64,000 nucleotides of DNA from Cavia porcellus (Eukaryota; Chordata; Mammalia; Rodentia; Caviidae), in the NCBI RefSeq assembly GCF_034190915.1, contig NW_026947484.1, positions 75,285,482-75,349,481 of the forward strand, read 5' to 3'. Shown here in pieces: positions 1-11,769 of the stretch. Positions within the stretch are counted from its first letter, which is position 1. Every line of letters begins with the position of its first letter. Under the pieces are notes generated by a model. The model did not search any database and was not told where the DNA came from. It was given only the letters and a program-made list of their open reading frames with translations. Both the position numbers and the translations under genes were made by a program.

Positions 1-69
1 AGTAAAGAGCAATTTATGTTTTCTGAACAATGTAAATCAGAAACACAGTACTCTGAAATTGAGCATTAT

Positions 70-420
70 TTTTGTTTGTTTGTTGTTGGGTTTTTGGGGG
101 GAGGGAGATGGTAATGGGGATTGAATTTAGGGTCCTCAGCGGGAGGTACGACCCTACCCCTCTTTATTTAATAAGATGATCTTGAGAAGTTGCAAACTTG
201 CCCAGGCCAGGCTCAAGTCTGTCACTCTCTTGCCTCGGCCTCCCAAAGTGCTGTAAGGGTGTGTCACCACACCTGGCTTCTTTATTAATTCCATTCTTTT
301 TTGAGATGAGGGTCTCACCATATTGCCCAGACTGGCCTTGAACTCCTGAACTCCAGCAAACCTCCTGCCTCAGGCTCCTGGGGAGACAGAAGCACTATCA
401 CATGCATTGCCACACCCAGT
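70..420 (-). mobile_element. B1-dID dimer followed by a B1, both minus
   Basis: An ID-like arm (GGGGATTGAATTTAGGGTCC) at 110-145 runs into a B1 arm (CTTGCCTCGGCCTCCCAAAG) to 278; a second B1 with TTGAGATGAGGGTCTCACC and CTGCCTCAGGCTCCTGGGG fills 298-420. Confidence 0.8.
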
Positions 421-641
421 CTAATTTTATTTTCAACCTAGTTCTATTTCCCCACATTCTTCAGCAGGAAAATCCCAAAGAGATTTATCTTTAAAAGGTG
501 GGTGATTAACCAATTCCCAAGGGTAAGCAAACTCAAAAAACTAAAGGGGAATAAGATGCAATTTCAGTTGCCTTTCTTAAATCCTTAAATTTTGTGGATT
601 ATCAATTCACACCAGAACTTGTCTGAATTTTTTTAAATTAA

Positions 642-800
642 AGGATACTGGTGGTGCATGCCTATAATTCCAGCCCTCAGGAAATTGAAGCAGGAAGATC
701 CTTGTGAGTTCAAGACCAGCCTGGGTTACAAAGTGTGCTCAAGGTCATCCCGCTGCATAGCCAGACTGTCTCAAAAAGACAAAAAAAAAAAAAAAAAATA
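642..800 (+). mobile_element. B1 SINE with internal duplication
   Basis: GGTGGTGCATGCCTATAATTC, CAAGACCAGCCTGGGTTAC, then a second AAGGTCATCC…AGACTGTCTCAAAAAGAC and poly-A. The doubled GCCAGCC-type block is typical of B1 copies in this window. Confidence 0.8.
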
Positions 801-913
801 AAGTCTGTCCTGCACAAAAATATCCAAAGCAATACCATAGATCTCTTCCTCAAGCTGTAACAGTACAAACTGAAATATTTATAGACTTCTGGGTGGTCAG
901 GGTAAAAATAAAA

Positions 914-915
914 TT

Positions 916-970
<55 letters not shown>

Positions 971-1002
971 GTGTAAATATATATATATACACATGTGCGT
1001 GT
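914..1002. repeat. (TA)n/(TG)n microsatellite
   Basis: Alternating TA run from about 917, then GTGTGTGTG, then another TATATATA stretch and ACACATGTG. It explains the low-complexity Tyr/Ile and His/Thr frames on the minus strand. Confidence 0.95.
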
Positions 1003-1035
1003 CTTTGTATCTCACATACACACATGCACACACTC

Positions 1036-1165
1036 AGATGGGAATGGAGCTCATGGATAGAGGACCTGTCTAGTTTGTCCAAGGTCCCAGGTTAATTTCT
1101 AGCAATGAAAAACAAAACAAAACAAACAAAAAAATATATATATATAATATATATATATAACATCC
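1036..1165 (+). mobile_element. Decayed ID SINE with AT-rich tail
   Basis: ATGGGAATGGAGCTCATGG and CCCAGGTTAATTTCTAGCA are weak A- and B-box relatives; the A tail has become a TATATA repeat. Confidence 0.55.
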
Positions 1166-1712
1166 CCTTTAAACCAAGCATTTCTGCTGAAAGAGAGTAA
1201 ATTAGGTCACTGGGCAGAAGACGCCCTCCTCTGGCCCTGCTTTCCATTCTGAACACTGAAGCCCTTTGTTCATTGTATTAGCTACTGTAAACTGTTTGGA
1301 CGTCCATTGTTGGCCCTGGCCGACTCAAAGTCTGGAGAGAAAGCGATAAAATGGGATTCTGTCAATATATTTCTTGCACATTCAAATCTAAATAAACCCT
1401 GCAAATAGCCATCTCCTTCTGTTAACCCAGTGGCTAAAACAGTTACTGGTCATGCTTATCTTTGCACTAGAAATCTCTGCTCCTATCACGTTACAGTTCT
1501 TTGTAAAAAGCCTTCAGAAGTAGTCCTGTACAAGAAGGCCCGAAATAAAAAGTTCTGATGAATGTGATCATTATGCACCACAAACATGGACCAGGGAAAC
1601 AAAATGTTCACTCTTTTTACCTAACCACGGTGAGCAATAAAGAATAGTAAAGGTAAAATAGGTTAGAAATAAAAGGAAAATGAAAGAGATTTGCTGATAC
1701 TCTAAGTTAAAA

Positions 1713-1795
1713 ACTGGGCCAGGGATATAGCTCAGTGGCACAGTCCCTGCTTGGCAAGCACAAGGTGATGAATTTGATCCCTCCAAAAGTTAAAA
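1713..1795 (+). mobile_element. ID SINE, older
   Basis: GCCAGGGATATAGCTCAGTGG, CTTGGCAAGCACAAGG and GATGAATTTGATCCCTCC are clear. Confidence 0.8.
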
Positions 1796-1863
1796 GCTCA
1801 GTTCTTGCCACATGTGACAGAAAGGATACTGCCAGATGTGATTTAAGATTCTTGAACATCTCT

Positions 1864-2045
1864 AGTGGGGAGTAGTGGCACATTCCTAATAGTCCTACAG
1901 CTCTGGGAGGCTGAAGCAGGAATGAGAGAAGTTGGAGGCAAGCTCAACTTGGACAGATCATGCCCCAAAACAAAAAACTAGGAGGGGTTTTGCCAGGAAT
2001 GCAATTCAGGGCAAAGGCCATGGCTTCATTCCTGGGAGCAGAGGA
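1864..2045 (+). mobile_element. B1-dID dimer
   Basis: Left arm GTAGTGGCACATTCCTAATAG with CTCTGGGAGGCTGAAGCAGG; right arm GCCAGGAATGCAATTCAGGG, CTTCATTCCTGGGAGCAG. Poorly preserved. Confidence 0.7.
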
Positions 2046-2417
2046 TTTTTAAGCATCTTTAAGTCAATTATAGCTCAAATTTTATAAAACAAGCTTTAAA
2101 AAAAAGGACAGACACTACCACCAAATGTTATGGTAGACTAGAGTGTTCTGTTAGCATGAGATTTTGAGCCACAAGCTAGGAAAACATTTCCTCTCTCCCC
2201 ATTTTATTAGTCAAAAGACAAAGACAAGAAGAAAAATGAATACATTATAAACTACATTTAAATGTTATCTTTTACTTTAAAAAAACTACCAGGTTAGAAT
2301 AACTTCTAAAAGAAAGCATTTATTAGGTTTCACAAAGTTAATATATCAAAGCAGCAATTCTTAGAATTAGGTTAACTTCAACAGCCGCATTAACTTGTAG
2401 GCTTGAAAATTATGATT

Positions 2418-2505
2418 TCTTTTTTTCTTTTGTGGTACTATAGATGGGACCTTGGCCACATGCAAGCTAGGCAAGCACTGCCTGCTGAGCTACATTCCTA
2501 GACGC
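2418..2505 (-). mobile_element. ID SINE, older
   Basis: TTTTGTGGTACTATAGATGGG, CAAGCTAGGCAAGCACTG and GCTGAGCTACATTCCTAG are the reverse of the ID body. Confidence 0.75.
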
Positions 2506-3299
2506 TAAAAGAAAACTTTACAAGTTAACTCCTCTGGTAAAGTACCTACAATCTCTGCACAAGAGAATCCTCCAGGTCCTCCCTTTGGCAGCCAGCAGGT
2601 CTTGCAGCTGAGGCACCTGCGCTAAGCCAGGTGACTAAAGGCCAAGGAAGATTCTGAGCATGCTCTCCAGGGATAAGTCTGGTGCGGATGGCCACCTGGA
2701 GTTTCCCAGGAATGGGAAGAAAAGAAAAACTTGCAACCCTGGCATCGACTACACATCTCACAGCAACACCTGCCCCCCTGGAAGTGTCCAGGTCATTTCT
2801 GAGTGCTGGCACTGAGCTGCTGTTTCTAGCAGATGCGGAAGGTCCTAGGACCCCTCGGCCCAGGAGATTCTAAGGTGGAGTGCACGTGCTCACGACTGGG
2901 AAGGATTTGGGAAGTTGAGCCCTCTGCTTGTCTTTTTCCGAATGTGACAGTAGCAAGCTGGATTTTTAAGGCACAAGGCATCACCTTGAAGCTCCCTCAC
3001 ACACCTCAGGCTGTGGAGAGGAATGGTTTAGAGAAAGGGGCTCTCTGGAAGCCAGATGGACCCAGGGTGTCACCACCACAGCCTTCCCATGACATACTGA
3101 GCCACGTTCTTCTTAAAATACAGGAGCAGCCATGGTATACGTTTCTAACCAAACCCTGAATCACAAAGTTCGAGGTGCAGCACATGATGGAAAAACCAAA
3201 CAGGAGCAAAAATGGAACTGCTTCAGTCCAGGAAGCAAGGGGTAGGAGAGCAGAATTCACCCCACACAGGTCTGTCCGACTTCAAAGTCACAAAAGAAG

Positions 3300-3910
3300 T
3301 TAAACATATTCCTAACTTATAACCCAGGAATTCTACTCCGTGGGAGTTACACATAAGAAGTAAGAATATGTCCATTCACAAAACAATGTGTAGGAGATTT
3401 GCATAACAGCTTTATTCATAACAGCAAGAGATCTGAAAACAACCTTAATATTCACCAACAGAAGAACAGATAAGCTATGATAAATGCATATAAGTGGAAG
3501 ACTACACAATAACAAAAAGAATTGCAGATTCTCACATAACGACAATGAATATCACAGATATTAAGTGACAGAAACCAGAGATTAACTGATAATTTATATG
3601 GGCCCTGTCAAGGTCAAACAAAACTATGCCATCATATAAAGTAAAAAGAGAGGCTCCCATGAGGGTGGGGGTAATAGGTAAGCGGCAAGACAGAACCTTC
3701 CAGAATAACTGAGTTTTAGTTTTTTGATCTAGGAAGTATTCACACAGGTGAACACATTTATGCAACAGCTCATCCAGCTGTGTGTCTAGATAATGGTGGT
3801 GTCTGCCTATCACTGTGAACATGGTACTGTGCTGGAGATCTGTGCACTGTAAAATAGTTAAGATGGTAGATTTAATGTGTATTTTACCACAGCAACAAAG
3901 AGTTTGGGCA
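3300..3910 (+). mobile_element. Ancient L1M-type 3' end
   Basis: ACCCAGGAATTCTACTCC, CAGCTTTATTCATAACAGC, ATATTCACCAACAG, GTGACAGAAACCAGAG and the final GTGTATTTTACCACAG follow the layout of mammalian-wide L1M 3' ends, with heavy divergence. Open frames across it are chance. Confidence 0.75.
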
Positions 3911-4238
3911 CACAAAAATCCATCTGCCTCTCCATTTGAAATTCAAATATATATTTAAGTAAGTCTACATGTAGATTTTATATCAATAACAAAAATGGCA
4001 ACACAAAATGCTTCATTATGGATAAGGGAGGCTCTGAAGAGCAAACCCTATACAACACTTTTTCTGGGAAATGTTTGCAAGTCTTTCAGGCAGGGTTTTA
4101 AAATTCAGCTCTTCAAAACTGAGTCTATCTTTTATGCTCCTTCCTGATCCTTCCCTCCCCAGTGTTACCAAACTATGGTTCAAGCAGAATAAGCAGACTA
4201 AATATTTCTTCTAGTCCTTTGATCAAAGTTTGTATTTA

Positions 4239-4322
4239 CAGCTGGGGGTACAGCTCAGGGGAACAACACTTGCTTAGCATGCATGAGGCCCTAGGTTTGA
4301 TCCCCACACCATGAAAAATGAA
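4239..4322 (+). mobile_element. ID SINE, older
   Basis: AGCTGGGGGTACAGCTCAGGG, TTAGCATGCATGAGGCCC and GGTTTGATCCCCACACC; the anticodon-arm region TTGCTTAGCATGCAT differs from the young subfamily. Confidence 0.8.
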
Positions 4323-4878
4323 TATGCAAAAATAAAAGCCCCATTTAGGCTCTGCTAGGAAGGTGGCCACCAAAAAAACTCAACAGGAACTCGGAGCCTC
4401 TTCTTTCCAATGCGCTGCTACTTGCCTGTTTTCAGACTGTAACAAAAACACCAGAAGGAATAGCACGAATGTTTTCAATTCCATTTCTGGAAAACTTCAA
4501 TGAATGTCGAAGATGCCACAAATCTCTCTCCCCTCTTAAAACTCACCCAGACACTAAACAGAGCAGCCCAAGGAAGGCAAAGTGCTATGTCTGAAGTCAT
4601 GCTGGGAAACTCTGATGTGCCTGAAGTTAGGCTGAAACCTGATGACCTCAAGGACTTAAGTGTGGTTTGGAGACAGTAACCAGTAGGCGGGGCGGCAGCC
4701 CCTGAGAGCAAAGGCTCTCAACTCCAGGGCCGCCTCTCTTCCGGGGCTCAGGCTACATGAGCCTTCCATGTGGTCCCTGTGGAGAAGTCCATGGGCAAAA
4801 GAAATGGGGTGTGTGCAGCTTTGATGGGAACTAATCCAGAAGAAGAAACCCTAGAACAGGTCTCAGTAAGCAGGGCAA

Positions 4879-5058
4879 TGCTGGGTGAGCTGCCACACGC
4901 CTGTAATACTAGCACTCTGGAAGGCTGAGGCAAGATAATGGCAAATTTAAGCCCCGTATGAGCAACTCAGTGACTCAGCAAGACCCTGCCTCAAAACAAA
5001 AAACGATGGGGAATGTAGCAGCATGCAAGACACTGGGTTCAATCCTCAATTCCGCCCC
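4879..5058 (+). mobile_element. B1-dID dimer
   Basis: GTGAGCTGCCACACGCCTG, CACTCTGGAAGGCTGAGGC, then GGGAATGTAGCAGCATGC and GGGTTCAATCCTCAATTCC for the ID arm. It ends in the CT/CA repeat. Confidence 0.8.

Positions 5059-5118
<60 letters not shown>
5058..5118. repeat. (CT)n(CA)n microsatellite
   Basis: About nine CT units followed by about twenty CA units, grown from the tail of the preceding SINE. Confidence 0.95.
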
Positions 5119-5122
<4 letters not shown>

Positions 5123-5514
5123 CCAGGCAGGCAAGGTGGTTGTGGTTCCTGGCTTGGGCTGTGGAGTAGGAAAGAGAATCCCGCATGCACTCTCTACTGG
5201 TACATTATTTAAGCTGAAACTGAGTAACAGATCTTTCCACAACTCCATAAGCGAACCAGCTACTGGCTATTCTGGGGTTCCAAGATTGTCTTTACAAAAG
5301 CAAAAAAAAAAAAAAAAAACTTTAAAAGACAATTCAATCGCTTTTTAAAAAGAAAAATAGGAAGCAAATATAAAATAGTTGGAGGAAGAAAGCATTCTAA
5401 GATGTTAAAAGCTAGCAGGAAATACAGTATCTAGACTGTTCTCCAGGCTTTACTAACCATTTATGGCTCAGAATCTTAAGTACCATAAAAAACCTGAGAG
5501 ACTATAAACTACAA

Positions 5515-5595
5515 CAGTGATGGTGAACCTTTTAGAGCTTTCAATAATAACAAACAGCTGGCTGCGGAACATGTGCCAAAGGTTTGCCACCCCTG
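5515..5595. mobile_element. Short hAT-like inverted-repeat element
   Basis: An 81-bp unit begins CAGTGATGGTGAACCTTTT and ends with the reverse complement of CAGGGGTGGCAAACC. The inverted ends agree at most positions, and the CAG…CTG ends suit hAT elements. Adjacent 8-bp flanks (AACTACAA, GACTGTAG) match at only four positions, all differences being transitions, so a target duplication is doubtful. Confidence 0.5.
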
Positions 5596-6792
5596 GACTG
5601 TAGGAAACAGAACTAGAGTTTAAGTAAGAGACTTAACTCAGTCGCCTAGCTAATGAGTAGTATAGTAATGCTGCTCCAAAAAGGGTCTGAATACAATCCT
5701 ACTGTTTTTGTTAGGTTTATTGCTCACAAAATATTCTCCACCCTTTATAAAAATGTCAAGAATTCAGTCTTTCACAGTTTCAGTCGGTCTCTGATTTATC
5801 TTAGTTAACGCTACAAGGTCACTCAAGTCAAATCCACACAGGGAGGACGTGGTAGATACGTTCGGTGCCCAGACAGTCTCGAAGCTGACCAACATGACTC
5901 AGAGCAGGGAGTGAATCACGACAGAAGGGAAGTGATGATGGCATGCAGCAGACAGATAAGGGCCTGAGTAAACACCAGCAGGTGCACCCCAGCCAATCGC
6001 AGGCAAGAGAGCAGCTGGCTCCACCTGGCTGAAGAAGGGCGAGGAAGGAAGCAGGTTTCTGAAACTGAGCTCACCGAGAAGTTCCTTCTCTGTGAGTCAT
6101 TCTTTTCAAACACAGGAATGTTTCATTTTGCTAATTAATCCCCTTTAATCATTTCATTGTCTTGCCAGCTATATTTAGGGACAGTTTCACAAGGGCTCTC
6201 GCAGGCCAGGGGTCTAAGTGCAGGTTAGGGACTCCCTTTCCCCAGGGTGCAGCTCCAGCCACGCAGGTTCTCAGGTAATTCTGTTCTCCTTGTAAGGCAA
6301 AGAGCAGCCGAGCCTCCTACTTCCTTTAATACTTGCATCATGAATGACTCTCAGCAAACAGAAACTAGCAGCCACATCTGGAGCATGCTTTCCTCCTCGG
6401 AAAAAACTCAGGTCCCAGAAGCTAAAGCTCTGAGAAGGGGTCAATAATTCCTATCTGTAACTATAAAGCAGTTTTTCTTGTTTAACTTCCACTCAAGGGA
6501 CCAAATCCAACAGATCTGCCAAGCTTTCAGAGTTCTATCAAAGATTTATTTTTATTAGTTCATGTTTACAGTACATAATGACTGCATTTATTGTGGGGAG
6601 TTGGTACAGGTACCTAACTTGCCTTGATTCTTTTTTCCACTGGCCTACCCCTCTGCTAGCTCTCTCCTCCTTCCACCTCTTGGTCCTCCTTTCATTTGCA
6701 AAAGCGTTATCTCCATTTGTTTCTCCCAGTTCTTCACTTTTTTCATCCCATCCACTATTTTCTTGTTCCCTTTCCATTTGAAAAAGACCTTC

Positions 6793-6918
6793 GGGGGCTG
6801 GGGATTTAGCTCAGCGGCACAAGGACCTGCCTTGCAAGCAGGCAGTCCTGAGTTTGATCCCTGGTACCGATAAAAACGAAAACGAAAAAGACAAAAAAAA
6901 AAAAAAAAAAAGAAAAAA
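6793..6918 (+). mobile_element. Young ID SINE
   Basis: The tRNA-like body ends in GGTACCGATAAAAACGAAAAC and an A-rich tail. The 13-bp target duplication GAAAAAGACCTTC is perfect at 6,780-6,792 and 6,919-6,931. Confidence 0.92.
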
Positions 6919-6989
6919 GAAAAAGACCTTCCTACTGCCTAATATTTTTTATTTTGATCTTTATTTACATACAGGAAATATTATGTAAT

Positions 6990-7190
6990 ATTTTAGTTTG
7001 TGTATGTGATTTATTTCACTTAACTCTGGTCTCGAGGTGCATCCATTTACCTACAAATAACTCCAGTATTCCCTTTTTTATGGCAGAGTACTACAAAAGC
7101 AAATATAGAACTGGATTTTAATTATCATCCATTCATTGGAGCCTGGTAATTGTTACTAGCAAAAACTGTCCCAATAATTCTCTCCAATAA
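6990..7190 (-). mobile_element. Possible ancient L1 fragment
   Basis: GAGGTGCATCCATTTA, TTTATGGCAGAGTACTAC and CATCCATTCATTGGAGCC resemble the reverse complement of old L1 3' ends, but divergence is high. Confidence 0.4.
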
Positions 7191-7526
7191 TGGATTATAC
7201 ATTCCCTCCAAGTGCCTCTGACTTGACACTAACACGTATTTAGACCCATAGTTACATACGGAGTCTATGAAATAAAACATATTATAATTAAAATTTCCAA
7301 AGATGACGTTATTTGTTTCCTGTGAACATAACATATATAATGGGCTGTTCATAATAGAAGTAATAATTACCGTACTAATTAACTCAAGTCTATATCACAT
7401 ACACAATAAGTAAAATTTGGTAAGTATATTCAAGGACATGTCACAGGGTCTTTGTCATGATTAATGGCATGATTTGAAATTTTTCAGTCAGGACACCTTT
7501 AGAGACCACAAATATCTTACTCACAA

Positions 7527-7602
7527 AGTCTGAACATGTAGTTCAGTGGTAAGAGCATACAGTGCTTAGCATGCTATAGCCCTAAACATTGAACAACCCT
7601 CT
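7527..7602 (+). mobile_element. Decayed ID SINE
   Basis: GAACATGTAGTTCAGTGGTAAG, GTGCTTAGCATGCTATAGCC; the B-box is nearly lost. Confidence 0.6.
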
Positions 7603-8105
7603 GGACTCCCAAACAGGGAAAAAACACACGTACTGCTGCCCTCAAACAGTACGGAAGGGTATATAAATGCAAACCATACACAGGAATACTCTGGTTAGGT
7701 AAGATGTTAGTCTGAAAGTTAAACAGTGATTATTACCACTATCTGCAAAGCACAACGTAGTACGAGTCTTGGGCAAAGCAGCCTTGTGTTTTTAACCTTG
7801 AAGACCTGATTTAACTTTAACCAGCTGGCAGGAGCTCTACACAAATACCTGTACTGATTTACAAGGATTAAAGTGCAAATTACCAGATGAAGGTTTAGGG
7901 TTGCTCATAAATGGTGTGCACAGACACCCAATTAGAGGTGTTGGCGATTAAAACGGTATTTTCTTGCTTTTCTCCCCTACCGATCAATGGACATCTCAAT
8001 TGCTTGTCTTTTTAGGTCAAAGTGGTGCTGTTCTCTACCTCTAGATTTCCCAATTCCTATAACACTTGTTAGAGAAATCACATAAATTCATCAAGAAAGA
8101 AACAG

Positions 8106-8188
8106 GCTGGTGGTACAGTTGAATGATAGACCATTTGCCTATCATGTTCAAGGCCCTAGACTCCAACACTGAAAAAAAGAAAATATAA
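8106..8188 (+). mobile_element. ID SINE, older
   Basis: CTGGTGGTACAGTTGAATGA, TTGCCTATCATGTTCAAGGCC, CTAGACTCCAACACTG then an A-rich tail. Confidence 0.65.
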
Positions 8189-8227
8189 AAGTCTCTCAAG
8201 AGGGTACAAGTTCTTCCCTCCCCCACA

Positions 8228-8392
8228 GCCTGTACTGAAGACTGAACCCAGGGACACTATGCAACAGAGCGATATACCCATTTATATCTTATTTCTGAAA
8301 CTGAATTGCTCAAGCTAGTCTCAAGCTTGCAATCCTCTTGCCTCAGCCTTCAAAGCAGCTGGGATTACAGGCACAGTCCACTACAGCTAGTG
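8228..8392 (-). mobile_element. B1-dID dimer
   Basis: ID arm GACTGAACCCAGGGACACT, then B1 arm CAAGCTAGTCTCAAGCTTGC, CTTGCCTCAGCCTTCAAAGC, GGGATTACAGGCACAG. Confidence 0.8.
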
Positions 8393-8866
8393 CTGGCACA
8401 ATTCTGGAAAGACATTTAAACATTAAATGCATTTAAGCTGAAGCTGTTTGGCAATCGACACTCCAGGCATGGATGAGCAAGGTTCACTGGGAAACAGTAA
8501 TGACCCTCTGTAGAGCCAAATTATTTCCTCCTATCACACAGCATTATATCAAAAATGTCACATGAGAACATTTGGGAATTTGACATCTGGGAATGGCCTG
8601 TGGAAAGCAGTGTATAAAAGTAGGCCAGATATTCACAGAGCGGCACAAATACAAGTGTCTGTGAGCAAGAGAGCGGAGGATACAGGGAAATACACAGGCT
8701 TAAGATCGCAAGCATCTTCCGCTTCCTCTGCCTTCCGCCCTTCCTGAGGGCAGGGCTAAAGTGCTCTTAGGAGTACTCACAGTTTCAGAACTATGTGCCA
8801 CACTCACATCTTAAGCAGCACCACCCAAGTCTCAAAGGTTTTGGTCTTGTCCCATCACAAATTTTG

Positions 8867-8879
8867 TCCCCCCCCCCCC
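8867..8879. repeat. Poly-C run
   Basis: A run of about twelve C after TTTTGT, an unusual homopolymer here where poly-A dominates. Confidence 0.9.
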
Positions 8880-8939
8880 AAGTTTACACTTTTTCTTAAA
8901 CTTCCCTGTTTTACCATCTCCAGAAAGAACAGCTATTAT

Positions 8940-9370
8940 CAAGAAATCAGTAACAAATGCTGGAGGGACTGTGGATAAAGGAACTTTCTCCGCTGTTGAT
9001 GGGAGTGTAGACTGTGGAAATCAGTGTGGAGATTCCTCAAAAAACCAAAGCTATCGGCTGGAGATTTAGCTCAGTGGATTTACCTGCCTGGCAAGTGCAA
9101 GGTCGTGAGTTCAATCTCCGGCACAAAAAAACAAAACAATCTAAAGCTAAAGGTTTCATTCAACCTACATATTCCCATTCTTGGTATCTTCCCAAAAAGA
9201 ACTAAAAAGTACCATACCACAGCCACATATGCACTCCCATGTTGATAGCAGCACAGTCTGCAATAGCTAAATCTTGGAACAAATGGCATCAACTGATGGA
9301 TAAAGAAGATGAGATACAGAGTACTACTTTGGCATAAAGAAGGATATACTTGTGGCATTTCTAGGTATAA
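8940..9370 (+). mobile_element. Truncated L1, 3' part of ORF2
   Basis: TGCTGGAGGGACTGTGGATA and GTTGATGGGAGTGTAGACTG correspond to the C-terminal cysteine-rich end of L1 ORF2. After the inserted ID come CATATTCCCATTCTTGG, CAATAGCTAAATCTTGG and a weak L1 end. The copy resembles the equivalent part of the long L1 near 41,190-41,500. Confidence 0.85.
9056..9140 (+). mobile_element. ID SINE inside an L1 fragment
   Basis: GGCTGGAGATTTAGCTCAGT with GAGTTCAATCTCCGGCAC. L1 ORF2 sequence continues on both sides, so the ID came later. Confidence 0.85.
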
Positions 9371-9374
9371 ATGT

Positions 9375-11582
9375 GTAGCAGACCAACCAGGCTGGCCCAT
9401 GACACACCCACTTGTCCCAGGTCCCTGCCCCAGGCGCCACCCATGGGAAAGAAGCCCACTCCTCCCAGCTTTCCCCATCCACGTGCAACTGGAAGGGACC
9501 TAGTCCTGCTTAGTTTCCCTGACCCAGGGGTCAAAGGATGAAAGAAGGGTAGTGAGTGAGTCAGCTTAGTATGCAGGCAGCCAGGGGGCTCTTGCCTCTA
9601 GTAAGCAGAAGAGCTCCAAGCTCTGGCTCATCCCACTTTTAATTACTCAAACATGGGTACGCACAATTAAAGGAACAAAGCACAATGAAAGGAACAAAAG
9701 GTCCACCTGCCTTCCAATATCCATGAATGCATGCTTAGGTAAACAACTTAATCTCAGCTGTGTACATTTTCTCTAGGCTCTGCAGCATGCCATCACCCCA
9801 AGTGCTGCCTTTCTCCTTTGTGCTCACAGAGGGGCCCAATCAGGCGTCAGTTCTTCTTACCTGGTCTCGCACGTAAGCAGATGTACCTTGAGACCATACT
9901 CAGTTGAAAGAAATCAGGTGCACACATGTAAACACCACACTGTTTCTCTGGTATGAGAAACTGACAGTGTAAGTAAGGACCAAAATGTATAATAAATACT
10001 GCAAAATAGGAAGAAAATGTTCAAATGGGACAGGGGACTAAAGAGGGAGAAATGAAAGGAAGGAAAAAGAACCAGAAAAGGAAACAATGGAAACAAACAA
10101 AAATCTTCATTGTTTTACTTAGTACTTGTTTTTTACTTTCTCCAAGCAATCTAGCCATCAAATGGGTTGGTGGGCTGTTTTTCACTATAGTATTCACACA
10201 TAACAGCTGAAAAGCTAAGTGTGTCCTTCTATGTGGCACCTACAAGTCTGTGTGTACCACACTTTGGGAAACGCTAATGGTAGCCCAAAAAAGCATGGAA
10301 AATAGTACATTAAATGGTCGGGGATTTGGATGGTATGATGGTCCTTGTTTTCTAAGCACTCACAGTTTTCTATGTTGATGAAAGGTTAGGTGCAATAGCC
10401 AGGCGGATGGTGACACTAGCCAATTTAAAAAAAAAGTAGACTCGGTTCCTGGAATTGTAGGCTGGGGGTGTAGCTTGCCTCATGTGTAGGAGATACCGGG
10501 TTAGATCCCAGCACTGAGAAAAACCAAGTCATTATTTTAGATAGCCAGTGCCCAAGCTCATGCAGGCCTTCTAGCACTCCAGCAGTCAGCTGCCAAAAAT
10601 TCTAAGTGCAGCTCCCAGTCAAGTGGGAAAAATGAGAGCAGGCAATTTCCAGCTTAGGACTCTGCCTTTCACACAACAATGCAGGCAATGTGCAAGCCTA
10701 AACCTAACTGCTTCCCTAGGTACCACTACCCAAAACCAGGAACAGCTATTGCAATGATGCTTATAGGGAGTATGTGCCTCAAATGTTTTCCTATGACACA
10801 AATTATAACTTTAAAGTCTAATCAACGACGGATGTGTGTTATTGGACGTCAACTCCCAATCAAGATAAACTAATCTGCTTAATGTTGATTTATTTTAGGG
10901 ATTAGGTAAGAAACTCCCAGATGGCTTATCTTCTCGGTGGAAGTTTGCTGAAAGTTTCCTTTCCTTTCCTGTTTGTTCTGACCCTATGCTACATCCACAG
11001 CTCTCGCTACACACCAGCCAAATTATGACAACATTTAAACACAGAACTGCTATTGTACCCAAGACTAAGGAGTCCCAAAGCAGCCCCACCTAATTCCAAA
11101 AATGTGTCTCCTAAAAAGATAATCTTCTAAGGAGAAAAAACCTTGTTCAACTCATGTTCCTGTATGAACTCCCCATGACAAATATAATCATTATGAACTG
11201 CAAGCATATACTAATAAACATTAATTTTTTTAAGTGAACAGTGGGGATTTCATCAGTCTCTTTTGCCTTGGGAGTTATCCAAAAAGTTCTCACACTCAGC
11301 CTGAAGATAAATGGTCAGCTCTGACCTGTCAAAGTGCAAAGAACTAGATCAAAAGTTAAAGTTCAATAAATGTAAGCAAAAGTCATCACAAATGGAATTC
11401 CTCAGGGAGTGATGCAGAATTTCTATGTGTATCTCAAAAACAGTAGTATTTACTGTGACGTGGGTGGCAGGATTTTTCCTGGGAAACAGGTTCAAGGATG
11501 GCTTGGAAAAGCCAAGCCATCAGTGGAAGTTCTTAGGGCTGCTCTCTCAAAGTTCTGTTACTAATGTTCAAGTGCATGCAAG
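9375..11582. other. TJP2 intron 1, unique or unresolved
   Basis: 9,375-9,910 is GC-richer, with GCCCCAGGCGCCACCC and TTAATTAC blocks, and may be an old LTR, but has no clear ends. 9,990-11,580 is AT-rich unique DNA. Short frames show nothing recognisable. Confidence 0.35.
10458..10525 (+). mobile_element. ID SINE, internally shortened
   Basis: TAGGCTGGGGGTGTAGCTTGCC jumps from the A box to the anticodon arm, then GGGTTAGATCCCAGCACTG. About 15 bp between the arms are missing. Confidence 0.7.
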
Positions 11583-11745
11583 CCACTTGGCAGGGCACAC
11601 CTACAATCCCAGCCTCTCAGGAGGCTGAGAAGGAAAAGTGCAAGATGGAGCCCAACATGGGCAACAACCTTAGAATTAAAAATTTAAAAAGGGGCTGAGG
11701 ATACGGCCCACCGTGAAGGCTCTGGATTCAATCCAGTAAATATCC
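11583..11745 (+). mobile_element. B1-dID dimer
   Basis: GGCAGGGCACACCTACAATCC, CAGGAGGCTGAGAAGG, A-rich linker, then GGGGCTGAGGATACGGCCC and GGATTCAATCCAG. Confidence 0.8.
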
Positions 11746-11769
11746 TTCCAGTATAGTATAGAATACTAT

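Larger units (their letters stand above)
1166..3299. other. TJP2 intron 1, unique parts
   Basis: Between the listed SINEs I see no exon. The stretch 2,540-2,880 is richer in GC and CpG than its surroundings and has open frames on both strands (88 codons on the minus strand), but no convincing splice sites and no recognised protein. Confidence 0.4.
5120..8105. other. TJP2 intron 1, mostly unique sequence
   Basis: Apart from the listed elements: poly-A near 5,302-5,319, a pyrimidine-rich stretch at 6,630-6,780, and AT-rich sequence from 7,200. No gene or exon recognised. Confidence 0.4.

Noticed and set aside
4958..5248. Frames of poly-His-Thr and poly-Cys-Val
   Set aside because: Translation of the CA/CT microsatellite.
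6793..6865. tRNA-Ala-like sequences as true tRNA genes
   Set aside because: They have A and B boxes but carry A-rich tails, target duplications and altered acceptor stems, so they are ID SINEs. The same holds for the other copies.
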